Origin: JBDTSW01 sp051004675
GTDB taxonomy: Bacteria; Actinomycetota; Thermoleophilia; Solirubrobacterales; 70-9
Assembly (NCBI GenBank): GCA_051004675.1
Contig: JBPCKC010000028.1
Location: 1-21,209 of the forward strand
Reading direction: 5' to 3'
Length of the DNA stretch: 21,209 bases
Below are positions 13,091-20,587 of this stretch, in pieces (position 1 is the stretch's first letter; every line of letters begins with the position of its first letter). The notes below the pieces were generated by a model, which saw nothing but the letters and a program-made list of their open reading frames with translations, was not told where the DNA came from and made no database searches. Position numbers and translations under genes: made by a program.

Positions 13091-13987
13091 CTAGGCGACG
13101 GTTCCGGTCGAGCGCCGAAGGCGCGCCGGCGTCTCGTCGTCGCAACCTGCGAAGAACCCGCCGACGGCGTCGACGAGGTGGGTCATCGAGTCCGCCGCGA
13201 ACAGCACCGGCTGGTACTTGGTGATGTCGTAGTCGATCGCGGCCATCGCCCCGAAGTCGAGCGGGCGGATCTCCATGCCTCGAAACTCCTCGATCTCGCC
13301 GTAGGAGGAGAGGATCCCGGCGCCGTAGGCACGAAGCTCGCCGTCCTCCCAGACGACGCCGAACTCGATCGTGAACCAGAAGATGTCCGCGACGAGCTGG
13401 AGCGCCTCCTCGCTCGTTGCCCGGCGCGCGGCCTCGCCAGCCAGGCGGTTGAGCTCGGCGAACTGGGTGTCCGCCAGGAGGTGTCCATGGCCGATCACCT
13501 CGTGGATCAAGTCGGGCTCGGGGGTGTAGAGCGGGGCGCCGTGGTGGCGGACGTACTGCGTGGAATGGAAGTGCGCGTCGGCGAGGGAGCCGTAGAACTC
13601 GTCGAGCGGCACGATCCCCGCCGCGGGGAGGTACTCGAAGCCGGTCAGGGGCTTCAGGCCGGCGGTCACCTCGTCGAGCTGCGGAATCCGGTCCCGCGGC
13701 AGCTCGAGGGATATCACCGCGTCGCGAAAGGCCTGACATGCGTACCGCCTGTGCTTCGGAGCCAGCTCCCGACAGACGGTGCGCCAGACCTCCTGCTCGG
13801 GCTCGGTGTACTCGATCCACGGCACTCGCGTGCCCGGCTTCCACTCGAGCGCGGCGGCGGCGATCTCGTTGCGGCGCCGGCGGTAGTGAGGATCGTTGAC
13901 GCCGGGGTGGTCCTCGTCGAGGTGGACGGTGACCGCGCCGTCACCGTCGGTCGTGACGGGCGAGTAGAGCTGTGCCTCCTCGAACAT
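13091..13987 (-). CDS. phhA: phenylalanine 4-monooxygenase
   Basis: A 298-residue protein, the normal size for bacterial monomeric-type enzymes without an ACT domain. It hydroxylates L-Phe to L-Tyr using tetrahydrobiopterin, O2 and non-heme iron. The facial triad is plain: H162 and H167 in DLIHEVIGHGHLL and E208 in FWFTIEFGVV. Other hallmarks are RRRRNEIA near 36-43, VPWIEYTEPEQEVW, TGFEYLPAAG and SSYGEIEEF. ATG 13987 is chosen; the TTG directly before it adds one residue and no ribosome-binding site separates them. It is the third and last gene after hppD and hmgA on this strand, 63 bp behind hmgA. No pterin dehydratase is in the window. Identification is very secure. Confidence 0.96.
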   Translation of the reverse strand: MFEEAQLYSPVTTDGDGAVTVHLDEDHPGVNDPHYRRRRNEIAAAALEWKPGTRVPWIEYTEPEQEVWRTVCRELAPKHRRYACQAFRDAVISLELPRDRIPQLDEVTAGLKPLTGFEYLPAAGIVPLDEFYGSLADAHFHSTQYVRHHGAPLYTPEPDLIHEVIGHGHLLADTQFAELNRLAGEAARRATSEEALQLVADIFWFTIEFGVVWEDGELRAYGAGILSSYGEIEEFRGMEIRPLDFGAMAAIDYDITKYQPVLFAADSMTHLVDAVGGFFAGCDDETPARLRRSTGTVA

Positions 13988-14050
13988 CAATCAATCCGTT
14001 CAACTCGGGCAAACATGCTTTCGTGCCTTACGTCGCTCACCAGCACACCT

Positions 14051-15232
14051 TCACCCCGTCGTCGTCGCGACCGGCTCGGCCTCGGGCTCGTACCAGGACA
14101 GCGCGTAGTCGGGCTGATCGAGCTCCCGCGCGAGCGCGGTCAACCGCAACGGCTTGAAGGTGTCCCACATGACCGCGAGCTCCTCGGTCCGGCGGGCTCC
14201 GATCGAGGCCTCCACCAGCCCGGGCTGCGGACCGTGCGGCAGGCCCGACGGGTGCAGGGTGATCATTCCCACGTCGACGCCCTTGCGCGATCCGAACTGA
14301 CCGTCGACGTAGTAGATCGCCTCCTCCGACTGCACGTTCGAGTGGTGGTAGGGGAGCGCGATCGCCTGCGGGTCGTAGTCGAGCTCGCGCGGGCAGAACG
14401 AGCAGATCACGAAGCTCTGTCCCTGGAACGTCTGGTGGACGGGCGGCGGCATGTGGATTCGCCCGGTGATCGGCTCGAAGTCGTCGGTGTTGAAGGTGTA
14501 GGGGTAGACGTATCCGTCCCAGCCGACGACGTCGAAGGGGTGGTAGTCGAGGACGTAGTCCTGGAACCCGTCACGAACGCGGACGGTGAGCAGGTGCTCT
14601 CCGCGCTCGCGGTGCGTCCGCAGCTCCTCCGGCGGGTGGAAGTCACGCTGCGAGTACGGAGCGTGCTCGAGCAGCTGGCCGTAGCGGTTGCGGTACCGGT
14701 TCGGCGTCTCGATCTCGCCCGGGGTGAAGAAGCAAAGCCAGACCTGATCGCCGTCGTCGGGCCGGACGCGGTAGGTCGTGCCGCGCGGGATTACGACGTA
14801 GTCGTGCGGGCGGTAGGCGACGTCGCCAAAGATCGTTTCGACGACCCCGGTCCCGTGGTGGATGAACAGGACCTCGTCACCCTCCCCGTTCCGGTAAAAG
14901 CCCTCGCGCTCATCGGTGGGCTTGCAGACCGAGACCTCGATGTCGCCGTTGAACTGCAGCAGTCGGCGGCCCCCAAGCCAATCGCCTCCGGCCGCCACGG
15001 GGTTGGTGTCGGTGAGCCTGTGGACATGCGTCTCGGGGACCCACTCCTCGCGGAGAACGGGCCGGAAGCCCCCGACCTCCTTCACACGGCAGGGCGACCA
15101 CAGGTGGTAGAGAATCGACTCGTTGCCCGAGAAGCCCTCGAAGCCGATGACCTCCTCGGTCAACAGGGTCCCGTTCTCGCGGAACTGGACGTGGCGCTTC
15201 GCGGGGACCTTGCCCAGGCTCGCGTACCGCAT
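14051..15232 (-). CDS. hmgA: homogentisate 1,2-dioxygenase
   Basis: A 393-residue protein that opens the homogentisate ring to maleylacetoacetate with Fe(II) and O2. The iron ligands can be placed by spacing: H297 in LPYHHSNVQSEE, E303 six residues later, and H333 in HPSGLPHGPQPG thirty residues after that, the same spacing as H335/E341/H371 of the human enzyme. Further family motifs are EVIGFEGFSGNESILYH, PRGTTYRV, DVVGWDGYVYPYTFN and MWDTFKPL. It is shorter than the eukaryotic enzyme (about 445), as usual in actinobacteria. The start ATG overlaps the hppD stop as TGATG (shared base 15232), which implies translational coupling. The gene sits between hppD and phhA. Confidence 0.95.
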   Translation of the reverse strand: MRYASLGKVPAKRHVQFRENGTLLTEEVIGFEGFSGNESILYHLWSPCRVKEVGGFRPVLREEWVPETHVHRLTDTNPVAAGGDWLGGRRLLQFNGDIEVSVCKPTDEREGFYRNGEGDEVLFIHHGTGVVETIFGDVAYRPHDYVVIPRGTTYRVRPDDGDQVWLCFFTPGEIETPNRYRNRYGQLLEHAPYSQRDFHPPEELRTHRERGEHLLTVRVRDGFQDYVLDYHPFDVVGWDGYVYPYTFNTDDFEPITGRIHMPPPVHQTFQGQSFVICSFCPRELDYDPQAIALPYHHSNVQSEEAIYYVDGQFGSRKGVDVGMITLHPSGLPHGPQPGLVEASIGARRTEELAVMWDTFKPLRLTALARELDQPDYALSWYEPEAEPVATTTG

Positions 15233-16368
15233 CAGAGGTTTCCCCGTTTGTCCTGCTCGCGCTCGATCGCCTCGAACAGCGCCTTGAAGTTGCCGGCGCC
15301 GAAGCCGGTGGCGCCGTGGCGCTCGATGATCTCGAGGAACACGGTGGGGCGGTCGCCGACGGGCTTGGTGAAGATCTGGAGCAGGTAGCCCTCGTCGTCG
15401 TGGTCGACGAGGATGCCCTGCGAACGCAGGTCGCCGAGCTGGCCGGCCACCTCGGGGACCCGCTCGGGAACCGCGTCGTAGTAGGAGTCTGGGATCGGCA
15501 GGAAGCCGACGCCACGGCTGCGAAGCTCGGTCACCGTGCCGACGATGTCGCGGGTGGCGACGGCGATGTGCTGGGCGCCAGCGCCCTCGTAGAACTCGAG
15601 GTACTCATCGATCTGCGAGCGTTTGCGACCCTCGGCCGGCTCGTTGATCGGGAACTTGATCCGCCCGTCACCGGAGGCGACGACCTTCGACATCAGCGCC
15701 GAGTACTCGGTCGAGATCGCCTCGTCGGAGAAGTGGATCATCTCGGTCATGCCGAAGATCCGCTCGTAGTAGCGGACCCAATCCTCCATCTGGCCGAGCG
15801 CGACGTTGCCGACGATGTGGTCGATCCCGAGGAGCATCTCGTCGGGGGCCCGCGGCGGGGATGCGACCGGCGCGAAGCCCGGCAGGAACGCGCCTGCGAA
15901 GGCGGAGCGGTCGACGAAGGTGTGGATCGTGTCGCCGTAGGCGGCGATCGAGGCCACCCGGACCGTGCCCTCATCGCCGGAGACCGTCGCCGGCTCCTCG
16001 ACGCTCCACGCTCCGCGCGCGAGGGCCTCGGCATGGGCGCGGTCGACGTCGGGGACCGAGAGCGCGATCGAGTGGACCCCGTCGCCGTGGCGCGCATGGT
16101 GGCGGGCGACGTCGGAGGACGAGCGCAGCGCGCCGGTGAGAACCAGTCGGATCCGGCCCTGCTCGAGCACGTGCGAAGTCCGGTCGCGCAGGCCGGTCTC
16201 GAGCCCGGCGTAGGCGACCGGGCGGAACCCGAAGGCGTTCGTGTAGAAGAACGCGGCCTGGGCGGCGTTACCGACGTAGAGCTCGACGTGGTCGATGCCG
16301 TTGAGGGGCATCGGGTCCGCGGCGGATCCGGGCAATGACTTGGGGGTGACGACGGTCGCGGCTGGCAA
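15232..16368 (-). CDS. hppD: 4-hydroxyphenylpyruvate dioxygenase
   Basis: A 378-residue protein with two VOC domains. It converts 4-hydroxyphenylpyruvate to homogentisate with O2 and Fe(II). The metal ligands are H184 (GIDHIVGNV), H267 (GAGAQHIAVAT) and E346 (PTVFLEIIER); the C-terminal helix GFGAGNFKALFEAIEREQ closes the active site. The start is taken as TTG 16368 because GAGGAGGG lies 6 bases before it. The first ATG would be residue 20 (MPLNGIDHVEL), without a ribosome-binding site, but would still leave both domains whole. It is the first gene of hppD-hmgA-phhA. A 93-bp region with inverted repeats separates it from the divergent Lrp-type regulator. Confidence 0.95.
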   Translation of the reverse strand: MPAATVVTPKSLPGSAADPMPLNGIDHVELYVGNAAQAAFFYTNAFGFRPVAYAGLETGLRDRTSHVLEQGRIRLVLTGALRSSSDVARHHARHGDGVHSIALSVPDVDRAHAEALARGAWSVEEPATVSGDEGTVRVASIAAYGDTIHTFVDRSAFAGAFLPGFAPVASPPRAPDEMLLGIDHIVGNVALGQMEDWVRYYERIFGMTEMIHFSDEAISTEYSALMSKVVASGDGRIKFPINEPAEGRKRSQIDEYLEFYEGAGAQHIAVATRDIVGTVTELRSRGVGFLPIPDSYYDAVPERVPEVAGQLGDLRSQGILVDHDDEGYLLQIFTKPVGDRPTVFLEIIERHGATGFGAGNFKALFEAIEREQDKRGNL

Positions 16369-16380
16369 CGAATCCCTCCT

Positions 16381-16438
16381 CGATTCAGGGTACTCTCTTA
16401 TGATTCCCTGTAACGAAGGGGATTACAAGCATGAATCG
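16381..16438. promoter_or_regulatory. divergent promoter/operator region between hppD and the Lrp gene
   Basis: The region has an outer perfect inverted repeat, CGATTCA (16381-16387) and TGAATCG (16432-16438), around an inner one, TGTAA-N9-TTACA (16409-16427). TATGAT (16399-16404) is a good -10 for the Lrp gene on the plus strand. TTGTAA on the minus strand, overlapping the inner repeat, may serve as -35 for hppD. Lrp/AsnC proteins often bind several phased sites and control divergent genes, so this is the likely control point. Confidence 0.55.
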
Positions 16439-16461
16439 TTGCGTGTAGGAGGGAGAAAAGG

Positions 16462-16905
16462 GTGGACCTCGACGAGATCGACCAGCAGATCGTTGCGTTG
16501 CTGCGTGAGAACGCCCGGCGCTCGTTCCAGGACATCGGCTCGCGGGTCGCGCTGAGCGCCCCCGCGGTGAAGCGGCGGCTCGATCGCCTCGAGGAGCGAG
16601 GGGTCGTTCGGGGCTACACCGCGGTGCTCGACCACGCCGCGCTCGGGTGGTCGACCCACGCCGTGGTCTCGCTCTTCTGCGAAGGGCGGATGACCGGTGA
16701 TGAGATCCTCGCCGCCGCCGGGCGCCATCCCGAGGTCGCGACCGCTCACACCGTCGCGGGCGAGGCGAGCGCGATCCTCCACCTGCACGCTCGCGACACC
16801 GAGCACCTCGAACAGGCCCTGGAGCGGTTGCGCGACGCGCCCGGCATCCGCCGGACTCAGACCCAGGTGGTCCTCTCGACCCTGTTCGAGCGCCCGGTCT
16901 CTTAG
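16462..16905 (+). CDS. Lrp/AsnC-family transcriptional regulator
   Basis: A 147-residue protein, GTG start with AGGAGGGAG about 9 bases upstream. The N-terminal winged helix-turn-helix (LDEIDQQIVALLRENARRSF, then IGSRVALSAPAVKRRLDRLE, ERGVVRGY) covers residues 2-52. The RAM ligand-binding/oligomerisation domain covers about 63-140 (HAVVSLFCEG, HPEVATAHTVAGEASAILHL, TQTQVVLSTLFERP). Such proteins sense amino acids or their catabolites. Placement divergent to hppD and convergent with fahA (6 bp between stops) makes it the probable local regulator of Phe/Tyr degradation, perhaps with Phe or Tyr as effector. The effector and sign of regulation are inferred. Confidence 0.92.
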   Translation: MDLDEIDQQIVALLRENARRSFQDIGSRVALSAPAVKRRLDRLEERGVVRGYTAVLDHAALGWSTHAVVSLFCEGRMTGDEILAAAGRHPEVATAHTVAGEASAILHLHARDTEHLEQALERLRDAPGIRRTQTQVVLSTLFERPVS

Positions 16906-16911
16906 CCAGGT

Positions 16912-17733
16912 TCAGGCGATCCGGCTCTCCAGGCGGCCCAGCCCCTCGGCGGCGAGCACAACCTCGTCGCCAGGCTCGAGCCAGCGCTCGCCCTCCAGAA
17001 GACCCAGCTCGAGCAGGCAGCCGCCGTTCAGCGTTCCCGAGCCGAGCACGTCACCCGCTCGCAGGCGGGTGTCGCGGGAGGCGTGGGAGAGGAGGTCGGG
17101 CCAGCTGAAGTGCTGTTCGGCCGCGGACGTGCGGGTGAGCTCCTGCCCGTTCACGGTCACGGTTGCATCGAGGTGGAGCAGGCCGTCCTCGAAGGGCAAC
17201 TCGTCGGGGGTGACGAGCCAGGGGCCCAGCGAGGTCGCGAAGTCCTTTCCCTTCGCCGGCCCGAGCCCGACGGTCATCTCCCGGCGCTGGACGTCGCGGG
17301 CGCTCCAGTCGTTCATCAGCGTGAAGCCGGCGATCTCTCCGCCGGCTCCGATCACCGCGGCGATCTCGAGCTCGAAGTCCAGCTCGGCGGTCTCCGCCGG
17401 CCTCGGCACGGGCTCGCCGGGGCCGCGGATCGAGGCCGGGTTCGCGAAGTAGAAGGCAGGGGCGTCGTACCAGGCCGGTGGGACCCCGCCGCCCCGGCGC
17501 GCCCAGCCTGTCGCGACATGGCCCTCGAAGGCGTAGAAGTCGCGGACGCTCGGTGGCTCGGGGATCGGCGCCAGCAGCTCGGCCTCGTCCAGCCCAACCA
17601 CGTCTCCCGTCCTCATGTGCCCCTCGCCGCGCAGCCAGGCGATCATCGACGGCGCCTCGAGGACGTGGACCGAGTCAACGTCGATCTCGCCCACGGCGCC
17701 GTCGGCACCACTGCGAAACGTGGCGAGCCGCAC
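16912..17733 (-). CDS. fahA: fumarylacetoacetate hydrolase family protein
   Basis: A 273-residue protein that would cleave fumarylacetoacetate to fumarate and acetoacetate, the last step of homogentisate breakdown. The metal-binding and catalytic pattern is visible: E121 and E123 in DFELEIA, D142 in MNDWSARD, and K161/K163 in GPAKGKDFATS. It also has VRDFYAFEGHV, PAFYFANP, GDVLGSGTLNGGC and the final WLEPGDEVVLAAEGLG. The length and the single C-terminal FAH fold resemble bacterial FAH-family enzymes, which also include acylpyruvases, so the pathway role rests on the neighbours. The start is GTG 17733, 11 nt after the gdhA stop, with no strong Shine-Dalgarno, so translation probably depends on read-on from gdhA. 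Confidence 0.88.
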   Translation of the reverse strand: MRLATFRSGADGAVGEIDVDSVHVLEAPSMIAWLRGEGHMRTGDVVGLDEAELLAPIPEPPSVRDFYAFEGHVATGWARRGGGVPPAWYDAPAFYFANPASIRGPGEPVPRPAETAELDFELEIAAVIGAGGEIAGFTLMNDWSARDVQRREMTVGLGPAKGKDFATSLGPWLVTPDELPFEDGLLHLDATVTVNGQELTRTSAAEQHFSWPDLLSHASRDTRLRAGDVLGSGTLNGGCLLELGLLEGERWLEPGDEVVLAAEGLGRLESRIA

Positions 17734-17744
17734 GGGCCCAGGGT

Positions 17745-19100
17745 CTAGACGTAACCGCGCGTTTTCGCGGCTTCGACGACGCGCTCGATACCGACCAGGT
17801 ACGCGGCCTCGCGCAGGTCGAGCTTCTCCTCCTTCGCGCGACCCGAGACCTCGCGATAGGCGCGGCGCATGATGTTGCCGAGCTTGTCGTTGACCTCGCG
17901 CTCCTCCCAGCGGAAGTGCTGGAGGTTCTGGACCCATTCGAAGTAGGAGACGACCACGCCGCCGGCGTTCGCCATGAGGTCGGGGATGATGTAGACGTCC
18001 TTGTCGCGCAGGATCTGGTCGGCGGCCGGGGTGGTGGGGCTGTTGGCGCCCTCCACGATCACCTTGCACTGCATCCGGTCGGCATTGCCCTCGTGGATCA
18101 TGCCGCCGAGCGCCGCCGGGATGAACACGTCGCACGGGACCTCGATCAGCTCGTCCGGAGTAATCGCATCCACGCCCTCGAAGGCGGTGATGTGCCCACC
18201 TTCCTTGACGAAATCGTGGAGGGCGTTGGCGTCGATCCCGGCGTCGGAGCGGATCGCCCCGTTCACGTCGGAGACGCCGACCATCTTGGCGCCGAGCTGC
18301 TGCATGATGCGCGCGGCCCAGGATCCGACGTTGCCGTAGCCCTGGACGACGAAGGTGGTGTCGGCGGGGCTGAGGCCGAGGTGCGGTGCCGCCTCGCGGA
18401 ACATGTAGACGCAGCCTCGGCCGGTGGCCGCCTCGCGGCCGTAGGAGCCCTCGAGCTCGATCGGCTTGCCGGTGCAGATCGCGGGCGTGTGGCCGTGGAG
18501 CTTCCCGTACTCGTCCATGAACCAGGCCATCGTCTGGGCGTTCGTGTTGATGTCGGGCGCGGGGATGTCGCGCGTGGGGCCGAGGACCTTTTCGATCTTG
18601 GCCATGAACGAGCGGGCGATCTTCTGCAACTCGCTCTGCTCGAGGTCGTTCGCCGGGCAGTTGACACCGCCCTTGGCGCCGCCGAACGGAACGTTGGCCA
18701 CGGCCGTCTTCCAGGTCATCAGCGAGGCGAGGGCACGGACCTCGTCGACGTCGACCTCGGGGTGAAAGCGGATCCCGCCCTTGTAAGGGCCGCGGGCGCC
18801 GTTGTGCTGGATCCGGTAGCCGGAGAAGACGTGGATCTTGCCGTCGGAGAGCTTCACCGGGATCTGGACCGTTACCTCGCGGTAGGGGGTCCAGAACACG
18901 GTCTGCAGGTCGTCGGGGAGGCCGAGGTGGTCCGCCGCCTTGTCGAAGTAGTGGCGGACGATGTCAAGGTTCGAGACCTCCGCGCGCTGCCCGGGCTTTC
19001 GTCCGCCCGAGGATTCGGCTTCCTCATTCGCAATCTCCGTCGCCTCGGGCGACTTGTCGGTCGCGGGGCGCTCACCCACAGCAGTCTCGCTCTCAGCCAC
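17745..19100 (-). CDS. gdhA: glutamate dehydrogenase (Glu/Leu/Phe/Val family)
   Basis: A 451-residue protein, GTG 19100 with GGGAGGAG ending 5 bases upstream. It oxidatively deaminates glutamate to 2-oxoglutarate, or the reverse. The dehydrogenase core has GYRIQHNGARGPYKGGIRFH (94-113), catalytic K143 in VPFGGAKGGV, the GREAATGRG motif and a Rossmann GYGNVGS at 254-260. The glutamate-type lysine in MTWK is kept, and the length and motifs favour glutamate over leucine or phenylalanine as substrate, but specificity is not proved; with fahA behind it, a phenylalanine dehydrogenase role should be considered. The first 40 or so residues are a polar Glu/Ser-rich extension absent from most GDHs. It diverges from tRNA-Ala(TGC). 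Confidence 0.9.
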   Translation of the reverse strand: MAESETAVGERPATDKSPEATEIANEEAESSGGRKPGQRAEVSNLDIVRHYFDKAADHLGLPDDLQTVFWTPYREVTVQIPVKLSDGKIHVFSGYRIQHNGARGPYKGGIRFHPEVDVDEVRALASLMTWKTAVANVPFGGAKGGVNCPANDLEQSELQKIARSFMAKIEKVLGPTRDIPAPDINTNAQTMAWFMDEYGKLHGHTPAICTGKPIELEGSYGREAATGRGCVYMFREAAPHLGLSPADTTFVVQGYGNVGSWAARIMQQLGAKMVGVSDVNGAIRSDAGIDANALHDFVKEGGHITAFEGVDAITPDELIEVPCDVFIPAALGGMIHEGNADRMQCKVIVEGANSPTTPAADQILRDKDVYIIPDLMANAGGVVVSYFEWVQNLQHFRWEEREVNDKLGNIMRRAYREVSGRAKEEKLDLREAAYLVGIERVVEAAKTRGYV

Positions 19101-19149
19101 TCCGTCTCCTCCCGGTCTTTGGTCCGGCGCGCAGGCCGACGGCCATCCT

Positions 19150-19178
19150 CTCACAGTAGATCGCGACGAACCTACAAT
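19150..19178 (+). promoter_or_regulatory. promoter of tRNA-Ala(TGC)
   Basis: TACAAT (19173-19178) is a near-perfect -10 ending 9 bases before the tRNA. CTCACA (19150-19155) at 17 bp matches -35 at four positions. On the opposite strand the same stretch holds the GAGGAT (19145-19150) that may serve gdhA, so the divergent promoters interleave. Confidence 0.55.
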
Positions 19179-19187
19179 CGACATGCT

Positions 19188-19260
19188 GGGGCCATAGCTC
19201 AGTTGGGAGAGCGCCTGCTTTGCAAGCAGGAGGTCGCCGGTTCGATCCCGGCTGGCTCCA
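19188..19260 (+). tRNA. tRNA-Ala, anticodon TGC
   Basis: A 73-nt cloverleaf. The acceptor stem is GGGGCCA/TGGCTCC with the G3:U70 alanine identity pair, the anticodon stem CCTGC/GCAGG with loop TTTGCAA (anticodon TGC), and the T-arm GCCGG-TTCGATC-CCGGC. CCA is not encoded. Unlike tRNA-Ala(CGC), no duplicated 3' fragment of it is present in the window. Confidence 0.97.
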
Positions 19261-19300
19261 CTGACTGAAGACCCCGCGCCACGCTCCGCCCGGGGCTCAC

Positions 19301-20368
19301 TCAGACGGTTAGGACCGTCGCCCGGCTGGGCGGCACCCGGCCCTCGAGGACGTCGAGGTAAGCATCGCGCGCTGCCTCGAAGCCCTCGGCGCGGTCGACC
19401 TCCAGCCACTCGGAGCACCACTGCCAAAACGGCCCCCAGGCATCGGCCACCCGCTGCTCGAGTCCGCCGCTGCCCCAGTCCGAGGAGCGCTTGGTCACCC
19501 GGGTCGGCGCGAAGAAGAACTTCGACGGCGGCCCGAGCAGGTCGGCTCCGCCCTCGGAGTCCTCCCAGTGCGTGACGCCGACCCCCATGCTGTGGCGCAG
19601 CTCGTCGCCGAAGTGTGAGTGGACCGCGCTGCGCACCTCGCCGTTGCCCGCGAAATCCACGAACGTCGCCGGCTCCCGGTCGAGCGATTCGATGTCGGGG
19701 TACGCCACCGTGCGCGCGTAGATCCCCAGCCCTTCGACGAACTCGACATTTCGCTCCGAGGTGAGCGCCACCGGCTCGACGCCCTCGCGCTGCGCCAGCA
19801 TGAACGCCGCCGCGAGCGCGGTCTTCGACGAGGCGCTCGCCATCAACACGGGGCCGCCGTCCGCGAGGCCCTCGTCCGCGAGCTGGTCGTCGATCAAAAA
19901 GGACGTGAAGAAGAGGGGCCGCAGCAGCATCTGCAGCTCCTCGGAGTCCGAGCGGTAAAAGGGATCAGCGTCCGTTCGAAGGTACCCGTGGTAGGCGGAG
20001 GGCAGCTCGGCCCGGTGCGGCGAAGCGTCGACGAACCCGCGCTTGTCCACCCGCCCGGGCGTGACGAGGAGCCGGCTCGCCGCCGGCCAGTACCCGTAGT
20101 AGCGCTGCCCGGGCTCGACGCCCTCGACCTCGCTGACCTCGACCTCGGCGAACCCCCAGGTCGGCAGCCGGCCCCAACCCTTCTCGGCCACGGGAAAGAA
20201 GTCCCAGTAGGACATGACCTCGCCCATCACCGCGTAGGTGACGTTGTTGGCGGTCATGCCGAATGTCTTGACCGCGAGGGAGGCCTCGCCCGCGCCCGGC
20301 GTGGGCTCCCCCGGCCGGTCCAGGCGGGTCTGGCGCAGGTCGTCGCGCTTGATCAGGAGCCCGTGCAC
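19301..20368 (-). CDS. DUF2855 family protein
   Basis: A 355-residue protein. It begins MHGLLIKRDDLRQTRLDRPG (GTG start, no clear ribosome-binding site) and continues LAVKTFGMTANNVTYAVMGE, YWDFFPVAEKGWGRLPTWGF, YYGYWPAASRLLV and ASSKTALAAAFMLAQ. This layout is that of DUF2855, a quinone oxidoreductase-like (MDR superfamily-like) group whose dinucleotide site is only loosely conserved: here VLMASASSKTALAAA takes the place of the usual Gly-rich motif. The reaction is unknown. It converges on tRNA-Ala(TGC), 40 bp away, and lies just downstream of the rhomboid/small-membrane-protein pair on the same strand. Confidence 0.85.
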   Translation of the reverse strand: MHGLLIKRDDLRQTRLDRPGEPTPGAGEASLAVKTFGMTANNVTYAVMGEVMSYWDFFPVAEKGWGRLPTWGFAEVEVSEVEGVEPGQRYYGYWPAASRLLVTPGRVDKRGFVDASPHRAELPSAYHGYLRTDADPFYRSDSEELQMLLRPLFFTSFLIDDQLADEGLADGGPVLMASASSKTALAAAFMLAQREGVEPVALTSERNVEFVEGLGIYARTVAYPDIESLDREPATFVDFAGNGEVRSAVHSHFGDELRHSMGVGVTHWEDSEGGADLLGPPSKFFFAPTRVTKRSSDWGSGGLEQRVADAWGPFWQWCSEWLEVDRAEGFEAARDAYLDVLEGRVPPSRATVLTV

Positions 20369-20389
20369 GTCCGGGCAGGCTACCCGCGA

Positions 20390-20587
20390 TCAGCGGCGCG
20401 GCGGGTTGCGCATGGCGCCGAGCAGGCCGAGCATGATCATGCCGACGATCGCGAGCGAGAGGCCGCCCAGGAGGATCCCGCGGGTGCTCGGGCCGGACTC
20501 CACGATGGCGACGATCGAGATGGCCCCGAACAGGATGCAGAATGCGAGCCCGGCGGCGAGGATCGCGTTGCGCACGTCCTCGCTCAT
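20390..20587 (-). CDS. small two-helix membrane protein
   Basis: A 65-residue protein, MSEDVRNAILAAGLAFCILF at the N-terminus, with hydrophobic helices at about 8-29 and 36-57 and a basic tail MRNPPRR. The ATG overlaps the rhomboid stop as ATGA, so the gene is almost certainly real and co-translated with the protease. It is too short for a family call. It could be a partner or regulator of the rhomboid, or an independent small envelope protein. Confidence 0.7.
   Translation of the reverse strand: MSEDVRNAILAAGLAFCILFGAISIVAIVESGPSTRGILLGGLSLAIVGMIMLGLLGAMRNPPRR

Noticed and set aside
11976..13844. A 622-residue frame that includes the TetR protein as its C-terminus
   Set aside because: The upstream part is Arg/Pro-rich shadow of the tautomerase and phhA region. 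The TetR domain starts naturally at 12581.
12953..15388. 811-residue plus-strand frame across phhA and hmgA
   Set aside because: It is the shadow of two certain genes on the other strand, with no start signal and low-complexity composition.
19261..19300. Possible terminator after tRNA-Ala(TGC)
   Set aside because: CCCCG and CGGGG could pair, but the loop is long and no T-run follows.
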